Made by a program: the position numbers and the translations under genes. A DNA stretch of 64,000 nucleotides from JBDTRY01 sp039931435 (GTDB lineage Bacteria > Acidobacteriota > Thermoanaerobaculia > Gp7-AA8): positions 29,831 to 93,830 of the forward strand of contig JBDTRY010000001.1 in assembly GCA_039931435.1 (NCBI GenBank), given 5' to 3'. Below the pieces are notes generated by a model. The model made no database searches and was not told the origin of the DNA. It worked only from the letters and a program-made list of their open reading frames with translations. Numbering within the stretch: position 1 is the first letter of the stretch; each line of letters opens with the position of its first letter. Of the stretch, positions 9,369-16,185 are shown piece by piece.

Positions 9369-10554
9369 ATGAGCCTACGCGGCTGGGCAGTTGCGTTCAT
9401 CTTTCTCGTTTGTGCCTCACAACACTTATTCGGGGCAACCCTGGATATTGACACCGGATACTCCTCCGCCGTAGCTCCCCTTCCGAATGGGCTGGCCATC
9501 GTATGGAATCACTCCGAGTATGACGAGCTCCAGCACGTGAAAACAACGGTTATGGGCGGCAAAGTGATCAGTGGGAAGCTCGTCAGTTCTCGCCCTCTCG
9601 AGAGCGGCGAGTACCTTTACAAACTCCGCCTGGGTTGCCACGATCAGGACTGTCTCGCCACGTGGAGTGTCCCCTCGGCATTTGGGTTGACGATCAGAGG
9701 GATCTGGTTGTTTTCCAGTCTTCCCGCCTTCGACATCGCTGAAACGGTGTGCGAGTACGCCACTCCGGAGTGGAACGGCGACAGTTTCATTATCACCGCA
9801 GGCTTCTGAGCCGTGCACTATTACGGTTTAGTGCCGCGGGCGATCAAAGCCATCCGGCTTCAGCCAGGGTCGGACACGGTGTCCTCCGTATCGGTTCCGG
9901 TCGATATCTCGGCCGCTGCCAATTCTCCGCGGTCGGCAGCTTGTTCAGCTTTGTCCTGCCTTCTCTCGTGGATCGAGTTCCCGCCGTTCGACCCGGCCGG
10001 CTTCGATCCGCCCCCCGCTTCGGTCGGACAGGCCGTCCTCATGGACCGAGATGGATTTATACGAACCGCCGTTCCAATTCAGCTGACCAGAAGAGGATCT
10101 ATCGGAAACCGGGGAAACCTGCAGACCGCGGAAAACGGGGGGCGAATTCTCATCGTATGGGATGACGAGACGAAGGAAAAAGAAAGTTCAACTTCTGGCT
10201 CTCCTGATGACCGATACCGGAATCGATCTTCGCGGCCGGGAGGGCGGTGAAGGATTTCCGATCGATTCCCAGGAAACATCCGCCTCGCTGCGGGCTGTAC
10301 TGCGGGACGACAACGGTTTTCGCGTCGTGTGGACGATACCATCTGACAGTGGAAGCACTCCCGAATCCGCTTTTGTGGATCGGGATGGTCACGTCTTGCC
10401 GCCCCGTTTTGAGGCTGCGCTGGACAAGCGCTTCGGTTTCACCGACATCGTTCTGAGCCCGGTTGAAGGCCTGGCAATCACCGGCCTACTGAATGGCCAT
10501 GTACTGCTCATCCTTCCAGACGTTCAGGGTAGAACTCGCCCGGTTCGGAACTAA
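9369..10554 (+). pseudogene. Disrupted secreted-protein gene (in-frame TGA plus +1 frameshift)
   Basis: Three open pieces line up as one protein. The first (9369-9806) starts with a signal peptide and contains 'GYSSAVAPLPNGLAIVWN'. It ends at a TGA at 9807-9809. The same frame then continues with 'AVHYYGLVPRAIKAIRLQPG' up to 'GGRILIVWDDETKEKE'. At the A-rich run near 10175-10185 the sensible reading moves one base to the frame of 10162-10554 ('VQLLALLMTDTGIDLRG ... TGLLNGHVLLILPD'). The recurring pattern 'gg.lIVWdd...l.a.lmtdtGi.l' matches proteins built from short beta-propeller-like 'VVW.D' repeats. This is most simply a decaying gene. Two sequencing errors, or separate small genes, are alternatives. 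Confidence 0.55.
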
Positions 10555-10954
10555 CGGCGAAAGTGTTTCGGACCCAAACTAATTCGTGAATCGAAATGGC
10601 TCCTGCGATCTCATTCATCGCCAGCCTCGTTCATGATTGAATCCGAATCGTCTCGTACTCTCGAGGCTCAGAATGGAGTCGGAACGCTCGCCGTTCCGCG
10701 GTCCCATGGGCGAAGCGGCCGGCGCATTCGGTCAAAGCATGGCCAGGGCCTGGCGGGGCGTTGTGGCTCGGAATCATCACCAGACGTCGCTTGAGCATAT
10801 TGCAATAGAAATTCGCCGGGCAAGAGGGGTGGCAGGGTGTCAGATCATGGACGCAGACTGGAAACGACCCGTGGAAACGAGTTTCAGGAACTTTTCTTCA
10901 CTGACGACTGCTGGTTGAACGCTGAGTATCCTGCGCTGGATGGCGACGGGTTGC
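10555..10954. other. Non-coding stretch without recognised content
   Basis: Between the disrupted gene and the toxin-antitoxin pair I see no protein I can support. A 93-codon open frame at 10637-10918 (+) has no recognisable domain or convincing ribosome-binding site. Confidence 0.4.
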
Positions 10955-10983
10955 GTGACGATTCGGCCCAGCCGGACTATCAT
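10955..10983 (+). promoter_or_regulatory. Candidate promoter of the HicB/HicA-type pair
   Basis: GTGACG (10955-10960), a 17-nt spacer and TATCAT (10978-10983) resemble a sigma-70 promoter (4/6 and 5/6 matches). The predicted transcript start would fall at about 10990, next to the ATG at 10992, which has no Shine-Dalgarno sequence. A leaderless mRNA is therefore plausible. Confidence 0.35.
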
Positions 10984-10991
10984 GCATAGCG

Positions 10992-11198
10992 ATGAATGAG
11001 ATCATCTTTCTGGTCGAGGAAGCCCCTGAGGGTGGCTATACAGCTCGCGCTGTGGGCGAATCGATTTTCACTGAAGCGGACGATGAGGACGCGCTCGAAG
11101 CCAACATTCGTGACGCGGTGCGCTGTCACTTCGAGGATTCGGAAATGCCTCGAGTTGTCCGCCTTCATTTCACACGCGAGGAAGTGATCCAGGTTTGA
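10992..11198 (+). CDS. HicB-like antitoxin
   Basis: This 68-residue acidic protein has the compact HicB / 'partial RNase H fold' pattern: an initial beta-strand 'EIIFLVEEAPEGGYTARAVG', an acidic middle 'FTEADDEDALEANIRDAV', and a C-terminal strand 'RVVRLHFTREEVIQV'. HicB-type proteins bind and neutralise HicA mRNA interferases and often repress their own operon. There is no added C-terminal HTH or ribbon-helix-helix DNA-binding domain, so this is a short version. Its stop overlaps the start of the downstream toxin gene (TTGA), implying translational coupling. It could instead be a solitary HicB-fold regulator, but the neighbour argues for a pair. Confidence 0.7.
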   Translation: MNEIIFLVEEAPEGGYTARAVGESIFTEADDEDALEANIRDAVRCHFEDSEMPRVVRLHFTREEVIQV

Positions 11199-11437
11199 GA
11201 TTGCCGCGCGATGTCAGCGGCGAAGATCTGGCCAGGCTCCTCGGCCGCCTCGGTTACGAAATCACCCGCCAGACGGGCAGCCACATGCGACTTACGATCA
11301 CTTCGCCGACCCAGCATCATGTCTCTATCCCCCGCCATGATGCCCTGCGCGTGGGTACGCTGTCCTCGATTGTCGACGACGTGGCCTCACATTTGAGAAT
11401 CACGCGCATCGAGCTACTCGACAAACTCTTTGGCTGA
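11195..11437 (+). CDS. HicA-like mRNA interferase toxin
   Basis: This 80-residue protein of the HicA/YcfA double-stranded RNA-binding-like fold carries the family's 'G.e..RQ.GSH.r' signature: 'LGRLGYEITRQTGSHMRLT', with candidate catalytic His30. HicA toxins cleave mRNA and stall growth when free of antitoxin. The start is TTG at 11195, overlapping the hicB-like stop codon. The order (antitoxin first) is the reverse of the E. coli hicAB operon but common in other bacteria. The C-terminus 'LRITRIELLDKLFG' is typical for the longer YcfA-like variant. Confidence 0.8.
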   Translation: MRLPRDVSGEDLARLLGRLGYEITRQTGSHMRLTITSPTQHHVSIPRHDALRVGTLSSIVDDVASHLRITRIELLDKLFG

Positions 11438-11510
11438 TTCACTGGAAGCTCGTTTCTCGACTGAAGCGTCGATTTCGCGTGCAGGCAGCCACGACACCGC
11501 CTATGCGCGT

Positions 11511-12128
11511 TTACCGGATTGACGGCAACTGCACCTTCAGTTCGACGTCGCCGAGGCGCACGAGGTCGCCGTCGGTGAGCGGTGTGGCCGTTTCGTCGAG
11601 ACGCTGTCCTCCGATAAACGTGCCGTTCTTGCTGTCCAGGTCCTGAATGGTGATCTGGCCGGAGTCATCGATGACGACCCGGGCATGTTCCCGTGAAACG
11701 GTCGGCGCTTCGATGACGATGTCCGCATCGGAGTCGCGGCCCAGAGTCGAGGCACCCGGCGGCAGTGGCAGTCGATGCTTTGCCCAGATCAGGGCCGGTC
11801 CGCCGTCGTCGCCGGGAGCGACGTGCAGGCGTACCGGCCTTTCCATCACACGCAGGTACTCCCCTGTGGAGACCAGGTCCAGTCCGGAGTTCCCTGTCTC
11901 CAGCGTGGACCGCAGCTCATCGATGAGCATGTTGATGCTGGAGTCGAGCACGGGAGTCCCAGCCCATAGCTGGCGGCGGACGTCGTCCCGGGCCACGGGA
12001 GCGGGATGATTGGTCAGGATCATCTCCAGAACGTCGAGGGCACGAGGAGAGAGCGGCACGACCGCGTCGCCGCGGAGAAGAACCCCGCGCTCGAGATCGA
12101 TCGTGTATCCGGCGAATTGCAACGTCAT
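11511..12128 (-). CDS. Winged-helix DNA-binding / FHA-domain regulator
   Basis: This 205-residue cytoplasmic protein has two domains. Residues 1-95 match an OmpR/CadC-type winged helix ('PLSPRALDVLEMILTNHP', 'VRRQLWAG', 'INMLIDELRSTLE'). Residues 105-205 are a forkhead-associated domain with the conserved 'LGRDSDADIVI', 'SREHARV' and 'DLDSKNGTFIGG' motifs that bind phosphothreonine peptides. This suggests a transcription factor controlled by Ser/Thr phosphorylation. A Ser/Thr kinase is encoded about 4 kb away (16186-18765) and a PP2C phosphatase further on, which makes such a link reasonable though unproven. A perfect palindrome lies 33 nt upstream of its start codon and may be its own operator. 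Confidence 0.85.
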   Translation of the reverse strand: MTLQFAGYTIDLERGVLLRGDAVVPLSPRALDVLEMILTNHPAPVARDDVRRQLWAGTPVLDSSINMLIDELRSTLETGNSGLDLVSTGEYLRVMERPVRLHVAPGDDGGPALIWAKHRLPLPPGASTLGRDSDADIVIEAPTVSREHARVVIDDSGQITIQDLDSKNGTFIGGQRLDETATPLTDGDLVRLGDVELKVQLPSIR

Positions 12129-12160
12129 CCGCTCAGTCCTTCCCGGCTATGACTCGTGAT

Positions 12161-12177
12161 GGTTCGATTATCGAACC
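12161..12177. promoter_or_regulatory. Perfect 17-bp palindrome, candidate operator
   Basis: GGTTCGATTATCGAACC is an 8-bp inverted repeat around one central base, placed between the FHA regulator gene start (12128) and the end of topoisomerase IV subunit A (12226). There is no T-run, so it is unlikely to be an intrinsic terminator. Autoregulation by the winged-helix protein is an inference from position. Confidence 0.4.
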
Positions 12178-12225
12178 GCGGCCTGTCACAGTGCAACCGT
12201 CGCAGGCTTTCTGCGGTTCGCACAC

Positions 12226-14538
12226 TCAGCCCAGTTCGATCGAATTCACGTTCTGGAATCCGCGCGGGAGTTTAAGACCGCGTAAGGCACGGCCACCGAA
12301 GTAGGCGTCGAGGTCGTCAGCCTTGAGCGTCGTGAATCGCTTTCCGGCGTGCACCACCAGGCTTCCCCCCTCAGGAATGACCACCGCACCGAGCATCCGT
12401 TCGCCCTGCGATGGGCGCACGTTCATGATGCGCACGCCTTTGCCCCGGGCCAGCTGCGGAAGTTCCGAGGCGAAGAAAACGAGGAGCTTGCCCTCGGAAC
12501 TCACGGCGGCTACGAGATCCGTCTGCACATTGAACACGCGCTGGGGAATGAGCACCTTCCCGTTCTTTCCGACATTGACGATCGATTTCCCGGCGCGCTG
12601 TCTGGTGAACAGCTCATCGAGAGTAACGATGAAACCGTTGCCGTCGCTGGTGCTGACGAGGTAAAGATCTTCTCCTGCTCCCATCATCACTCCGGCGAAT
12701 GTGGCGCCCGGCGGCGGATCGAAGTTGCTGCTCAAGGGCTCACCCTGGCCGCGCGCAGAAGGCAGGCGATGCGCGGGAACGGTGTAGCTCCGGCCAGTGG
12801 TGTCCAGAAAGAAGGCCTGCTGGTTGCTGCTGCCTTTCGCAGAATGGAGGTAGGCGTCGCCGGCTTTGTAGCTCAGCGAAGCGGGATCGATGTCGTGACC
12901 CTTCCCGGCGCGAACCCAGCCCTGTTCGGAAATGACTACCGTGACCGGTTCGGCTGCCACGAGCTGCGTCTCGTCGAGGGCCCGCGCCGCCTCCCGCTCC
13001 ACGATCGGCGAGCGGCGATCATCGCCGAATTCTTCAGCATCGCGCTCCAGCTCCTCGCGCACCTGACGGCGCAGCTTCGTCTCCGATTTCAGGAGCTTCT
13101 CCAGTTTGTCCCGCTCGGCCATGAGCTTGTCCTGCTCGCCGCGGATCTCCATTTCCTCCAGGCGCCCGAGGTAGCGCAATTTCAACTCGAGGATGGCCTC
13201 CGCCTGGACGTCGCTGAGGCTGAAGCGCTTCATCAGCACCGGCTTCGGCTTCTCCTCGGTGCGGATGATGCGGATCACTTCATCAACGTTGAGGTAGGCG
13301 ACGAGGTAGCCCTCGAGGATGTGCATGCGCTTCTCGACGGCGTCGAAGCGGAACTGCAGACGGCGGCGCACGGTCTCGATGCGGAAGGTCAGCCAGTCGC
13401 TGAGGATTTGCCGCAGCCCGAACTGCCCGGGCCGGCCATCGAGGCCGATCATGGTGAAGTTGACGCGGTACGTGCGCTCGAGATCGGTCAGGGCGAAAAG
13501 ATGCGTCATCAACTCTTCGACGTCCACGCGGTTGGAGCGGGGCACGATGACCAGGCGCGTGGGATTTTCGTGATCCGACTCGTCACGAAGGTCCTCGACC
13601 ATGGGCAGCTTTTTGGCCTGCATCTGCCCGGCGATCTGCTGGAGCACCTTCGCTCCCGACACCTGATGCGGAAGGGCGGTAATGATCACGTCACCGTCTT
13701 CCCGTTCCCAGCGGGCGCGCATGCGGATCGAGCCGGCCCCTGTCTCGTACATCTCCAGGATCTCTTTGCGCGGCGTGATGATCTCGGCGTCGGTCGGGTA
13801 ATCGGGTCCGAGGATGTATTCGCAGAGAAGCTTCGTCTTGATGTCTGGTTCTTCGAGGAGGGCGATGGCCGCGCCGACGACCTCCCGGACGTTGTGGGGA
13901 GGGATGTCCGTGGCCATGCCCACGGCGATCCCCGATGCACCGTTCAGAAGTACGTGCGGAAGGCGCGCGGGCAGAAGCTTCGGCTCCTCGAGAGTGCCGT
14001 CGAAATTGCCGCCCCACTCCACGGTTCCTTGTCCCAGTTCCGCGAGCAGGACCTGAGCGAAGCGCGTGAGCTTGGCCTCGGTGTAGCGCATGGCTGCGAA
14101 CGATTTAGGATCGTCCGGCGAGCCCCAGTTTCCCTGGCCCTCGATGAGGGGATAGCGATAGCTGAAGGGCTGGGCCATGAGCACCATGGCCTCGTAGCAG
14201 GCGCTGTCCCCGTGCGGATGGAACTTGCCGATGACGTCGCCGACGGTGCGGGCGGATTTCTTGTATTTGGCCTGCCAGGAGAGACCGAGCTCGGACATGG
14301 CGTAGATGATTCGGCGCTGGACGGGTTTCAGTCCGTCTTCGAGATGGGGCAGCGCCCGGTCGAGAATGACGTACATCGAATAATCGAGGTAAGCCTTCTC
14401 GGCGAAGCGGGCCACGGGGAGTCGTTCGACGTCGAGCGCGGAGGAGCCGGAGGCAGGCATCCCGAACGAGAGTTGCTCGGAATCGGAGGTTTTACTTCTG
14501 CGCTTGCGAGCTTTGGGGGGATTGGGTTTCCTGGGCAT
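12226..14538 (-). CDS. parC: DNA topoisomerase IV subunit A
   Basis: This 770-residue type IIA topoisomerase subunit, with ParE, decatenates and relaxes DNA. The N-terminal breakage-reunion domain has '[20 protein letters not shown]', '[20 protein letters not shown]' and the catalytic tyrosine in '[10 protein letters not shown]'. The coiled-coil arm follows ('[29 protein letters not shown]'), and the C-terminal region has beta-pinwheel-like repeats. The pattern and length (about 750 aa) fit the proteobacterial ParC type better than GyrA (about 850 aa). The ATG at 14538 is preferred over a TTG nine bases upstream. The basic N-terminal extension ([14 protein letters not shown]) is unusual. No parE is in the window. 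Confidence 0.93.
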   Translation of the reverse strand: MPRKPNPPKARKRRSKTSDSEQLSFGMPASGSSALDVERLPVARFAEKAYLDYSMYVILDRALPHLEDGLKPVQRRIIYAMSELGLSWQAKYKKSARTVGDVIGKFHPHGDSACYEAMVLMAQPFSYRYPLIEGQGNWGSPDDPKSFAAMRYTEAKLTRFAQVLLAELGQGTVEWGGNFDGTLEEPKLLPARLPHVLLNGASGIAVGMATDIPPHNVREVVGAAIALLEEPDIKTKLLCEYILGPDYPTDAEIITPRKEILEMYETGAGSIRMRARWEREDGDVIITALPHQVSGAKVLQQIAGQMQAKKLPMVEDLRDESDHENPTRLVIVPRSNRVDVEELMTHLFALTDLERTYRVNFTMIGLDGRPGQFGLRQILSDWLTFRIETVRRRLQFRFDAVEKRMHILEGYLVAYLNVDEVIRIIRTEEKPKPVLMKRFSLSDVQAEAILELKLRYLGRLEEMEIRGEQDKLMAERDKLEKLLKSETKLRRQVREELERDAEEFGDDRRSPIVEREAARALDETQLVAAEPVTVVISEQGWVRAGKGHDIDPASLSYKAGDAYLHSAKGSSNQQAFFLDTTGRSYTVPAHRLPSARGQGEPLSSNFDPPPGATFAGVMMGAGEDLYLVSTSDGNGFIVTLDELFTRQRAGKSIVNVGKNGKVLIPQRVFNVQTDLVAAVSSEGKLLVFFASELPQLARGKGVRIMNVRPSQGERMLGAVVIPEGGSLVVHAGKRFTTLKADDLDAYFGGRALRGLKLPRGFQNVNSIELG

Positions 14539-14637
14539 CGACTTCAATCAGAGCGTAGCGGATATCGCGCGCGGAGGATAGCACGGGGGCGATTGCGGCG
14601 CGGACCGGCACCCGCGGGGGTGCGCAGAGCAACGCGT

Positions 14638-14945
14638 CAGTCCCTCGGCCCCGCTCCGCCTGGAGAGCGGGGGTGTGGCGAGCGAACGCGAGCCGGGTGA
14701 GGGGCGCGGCGCACGATTAGGACGAAGTACGAATGTTGAATGAAGAGACTCAGTCCCTCGTCCCGCCTCCGGGAACAGGGTGGCGAGCGAACGCGAGCCT
14801 GGTGAGGGGCGCGGCGCACGAGAAGGACGAAGTACGAATGTTGAATGGAGAATGTTGAATGTTGAATGCAGAGACTCAGTCCCTCGTCCCGCCTGCGGGA
14901 GCAGGGTGGCGAGCGAACGCGAGCCGGGTGAGAAGCGCGATTCGG
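14638..14945. repeat. Three tandem copies of a ~113-126 bp non-coding unit
   Basis: Units begin at 14638, 14751 and 14877, each with CAGTCCCTCG. Each then carries an inverted-repeat core (CCGCCTCCGGGAACAGGGTGGCGAGCGAACGCGAGCC type, varying in each copy). The first two also carry 'GGACGAAGTACGAATGTTGAATG'. The second copy has an internal micro-expansion of GAATGTT. The array sits upstream of topoisomerase IV subunit A and is probably not translated. Together with the next element it fills the 607-base gap 14539-15145. Confidence 0.8.
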
Positions 14946-15010
14946 AACAGGAGCCAACGCGTCCAAGCATTTGCTCGTGTCGGGGAGGAGGGCACGCTAA
15001 TTCAGGAGTT

Positions 15011-15128
15011 CTTCCGGCACCCCTCCGGGGTGCACGACAACTTTTCGTGGGTGACGGTTCGGATCCAGTGGTGGCGCGCCTCCGGCGCTTACCACCGGCT
15101 AATCTCTGGCACGCCTCCGGCGTGACCT
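15011..15128. repeat. Cluster of short GC-rich palindromes
   Basis: Three hairpins lie in a row: GGCACCCCTCCGGGGTGC (about 15016-15033), an imperfect one around GGTGGCGCGCCTCCGGCGCTTACCACC, split in this sequence at 15074-15100, and GGCACGCCTCCGGCGTG (about 15108-15124). All share a 'CCTCCGG' core, which marks a family of short interspersed palindromes. It lies just after the 3' end of the downstream lipoprotein gene. Confidence 0.6.
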
Positions 15129-15145
15129 CGGGCCTTTCGGCATCG

Positions 15146-15637
15146 TCAGCGCCAGATGATCACGGGATCGTTCACCTTCTTCGAGCCGTCCGGGTGTGTG
15201 ACTACGATGCTGTACTTGTAACCGATGGCCGGTTCACACGGGCTCTTCGACTTCTTCACTTTCAGCGAACACTTTTTCTTCTTGTCTGCAGTGTTGCCCC
15301 GGCCATTCTTGTCCTGACATACGACAGGATCGAACGAATCTTCGATCGGATTGCTGACGACCTGAATATCCAGGTTGTCCGGAGAGTTTTCGCCGAGGTC
15401 CCAGTCCACCGTGTCGTCTTTTCCAGAAACATAGACGATGAACATGGTCTCTGGAATGGAACCATCGGAACTCACCGGCACCGTTTGCTGCATGATCTGG
15501 GGCGGCGGTGGTGGAGGAGGAGGCGCGGGAGGCGGAGGACCAGCCGCCGGGTAGGAGGAACGGCAGGCCGCTGATGTAATGACCATAAATCCCAGGATGG
15601 CCGCCGGAATCAATGAACGTATGCGATTCGATCTCAC
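15146..15637 (-). CDS. Proline-rich lipoprotein, paralogue of the next gene
   Basis: This is a 163-residue lipoprotein. A longer open frame exists, but GTG at 15637 has a good Shine-Dalgarno sequence (AAAGGAG, 9 nt upstream) and directly precedes a lipoprotein signal 'LIPAAILGFMVITSAAC' with lipobox ITSAAC. The mature protein starts with a poly-proline linker (PPPPAPPPPPPPPQ), then a compact domain with four cysteines and a Lys-rich loop 'DKKKKCSLKVKKSKSPC', ending in 'HPDGSKKVNDPVIIWR'. This tail matches the neighbouring lipoprotein ('DRNDPIIIWR'), so the two are tandem duplicates. The family is not recognised. It probably belongs to an operon with the kinase upstream. Confidence 0.75.
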   Translation of the reverse strand: MRSNRIRSLIPAAILGFMVITSAACRSSYPAAGPPPPAPPPPPPPPQIMQQTVPVSSDGSIPETMFIVYVSGKDDTVDWDLGENSPDNLDIQVVSNPIEDSFDPVVCQDKNGRGNTADKKKKCSLKVKKSKSPCEPAIGYKYSIVVTHPDGSKKVNDPVIIWR

Positions 15638-15737
15638 GATAGATTCTCCTTTTTCATAAATTGGAGCCATTGATAGACGCCCGCGATCCGACGTTCCCGG
15701 GAGCACTCCGGGATTGATGGCCGGTTGTGAGGCCCGC

Positions 15738-16163
15738 TCAGCGCCAGATGATGATCGGATCGTTCCTGTCAGGAGAACCTGCCGCATGGGACACGACGAT
15801 TGTGTATCGGAACTCTGTCGGCGGTTGCCCATAGGGCTTGTCGTTTTTCACCTTCACCCAACATTTCGCGTCGGTCTGACAATGCTTGTCGAATACCTTA
15901 TTCGCAGCAGCAGAGTCCTTCCACTCGATGTCGAGCTTGTCCCCGGCAACGGCGGAAAGAACATAATCGATCTTTGGGTTCTTTTTCGAGACCTCTACGG
16001 TTTCATCCTCCGCCGGGATTGAAGCATCGCTCTGAACATGGATTTCTCTATTTCCAGCCGTTTGCCCGCTGGTTCGAATCCAGGAACAGCAACCGGCCGT
16101 CGTGATTGCCAAAAACAGAATCACTGCTGAATTCACAGTCTGCAGAACAGAACTCGATCTCAT
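15738..16163 (-). CDS. Lipoprotein, paralogue of the previous gene
   Basis: This 141-residue lipoprotein has signal 'AVILFLAITTAGC' (lipobox TAGC). The start ATG at 16163 is preceded by GAGGAGG, a strong Shine-Dalgarno sequence. The mature domain has 'VLSAVAGDKLDIEWKD', then two cysteines ('KHCQTDAKCWVKVKN') and the shared ending 'NDPIIIWR'. The gene follows the Ser/Thr kinase gene by 22 bases and is probably co-transcribed with it. It may be an envelope sensor or effector associated with the kinase, but this is only context-based; I do not recognise the fold. Confidence 0.75.
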   Translation of the reverse strand: MRSSSVLQTVNSAVILFLAITTAGCCSWIRTSGQTAGNREIHVQSDASIPAEDETVEVSKKNPKIDYVLSAVAGDKLDIEWKDSAAANKVFDKHCQTDAKCWVKVKNDKPYGQPPTEFRYTIVVSHAAGSPDRNDPIIIWR

Positions 16164-16185
16164 CGTGCCTCCTCGTTCGGATTCA

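Noticed and set aside
9807..9809. In-frame TGA in the disrupted secreted protein as a second selenocysteine codon
   Set aside because: The context is Gly-Phe-TGA-Ala-Val with no redox Cys or known Sec family, and a separate frameshift lies downstream; gene decay is simpler.
10637..10918. 93-codon + strand frame between the pseudogene and the HicB-like gene
   Set aside because: No domain, odd composition and no supporting start signal.
12349..14700. 783-codon open frame on the + strand opposite parC
   Set aside because: It is the antisense shadow of a well-supported gene in GC-rich codon use; the translation has no domain and no ribosome-binding site.
16066..16086. tRNA T-loop-like sequence GGTTCGAATCC
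   Set aside because: It lies inside the signal-peptide region of a lipoprotein gene; no acceptor, D or anticodon stems can be built around it.
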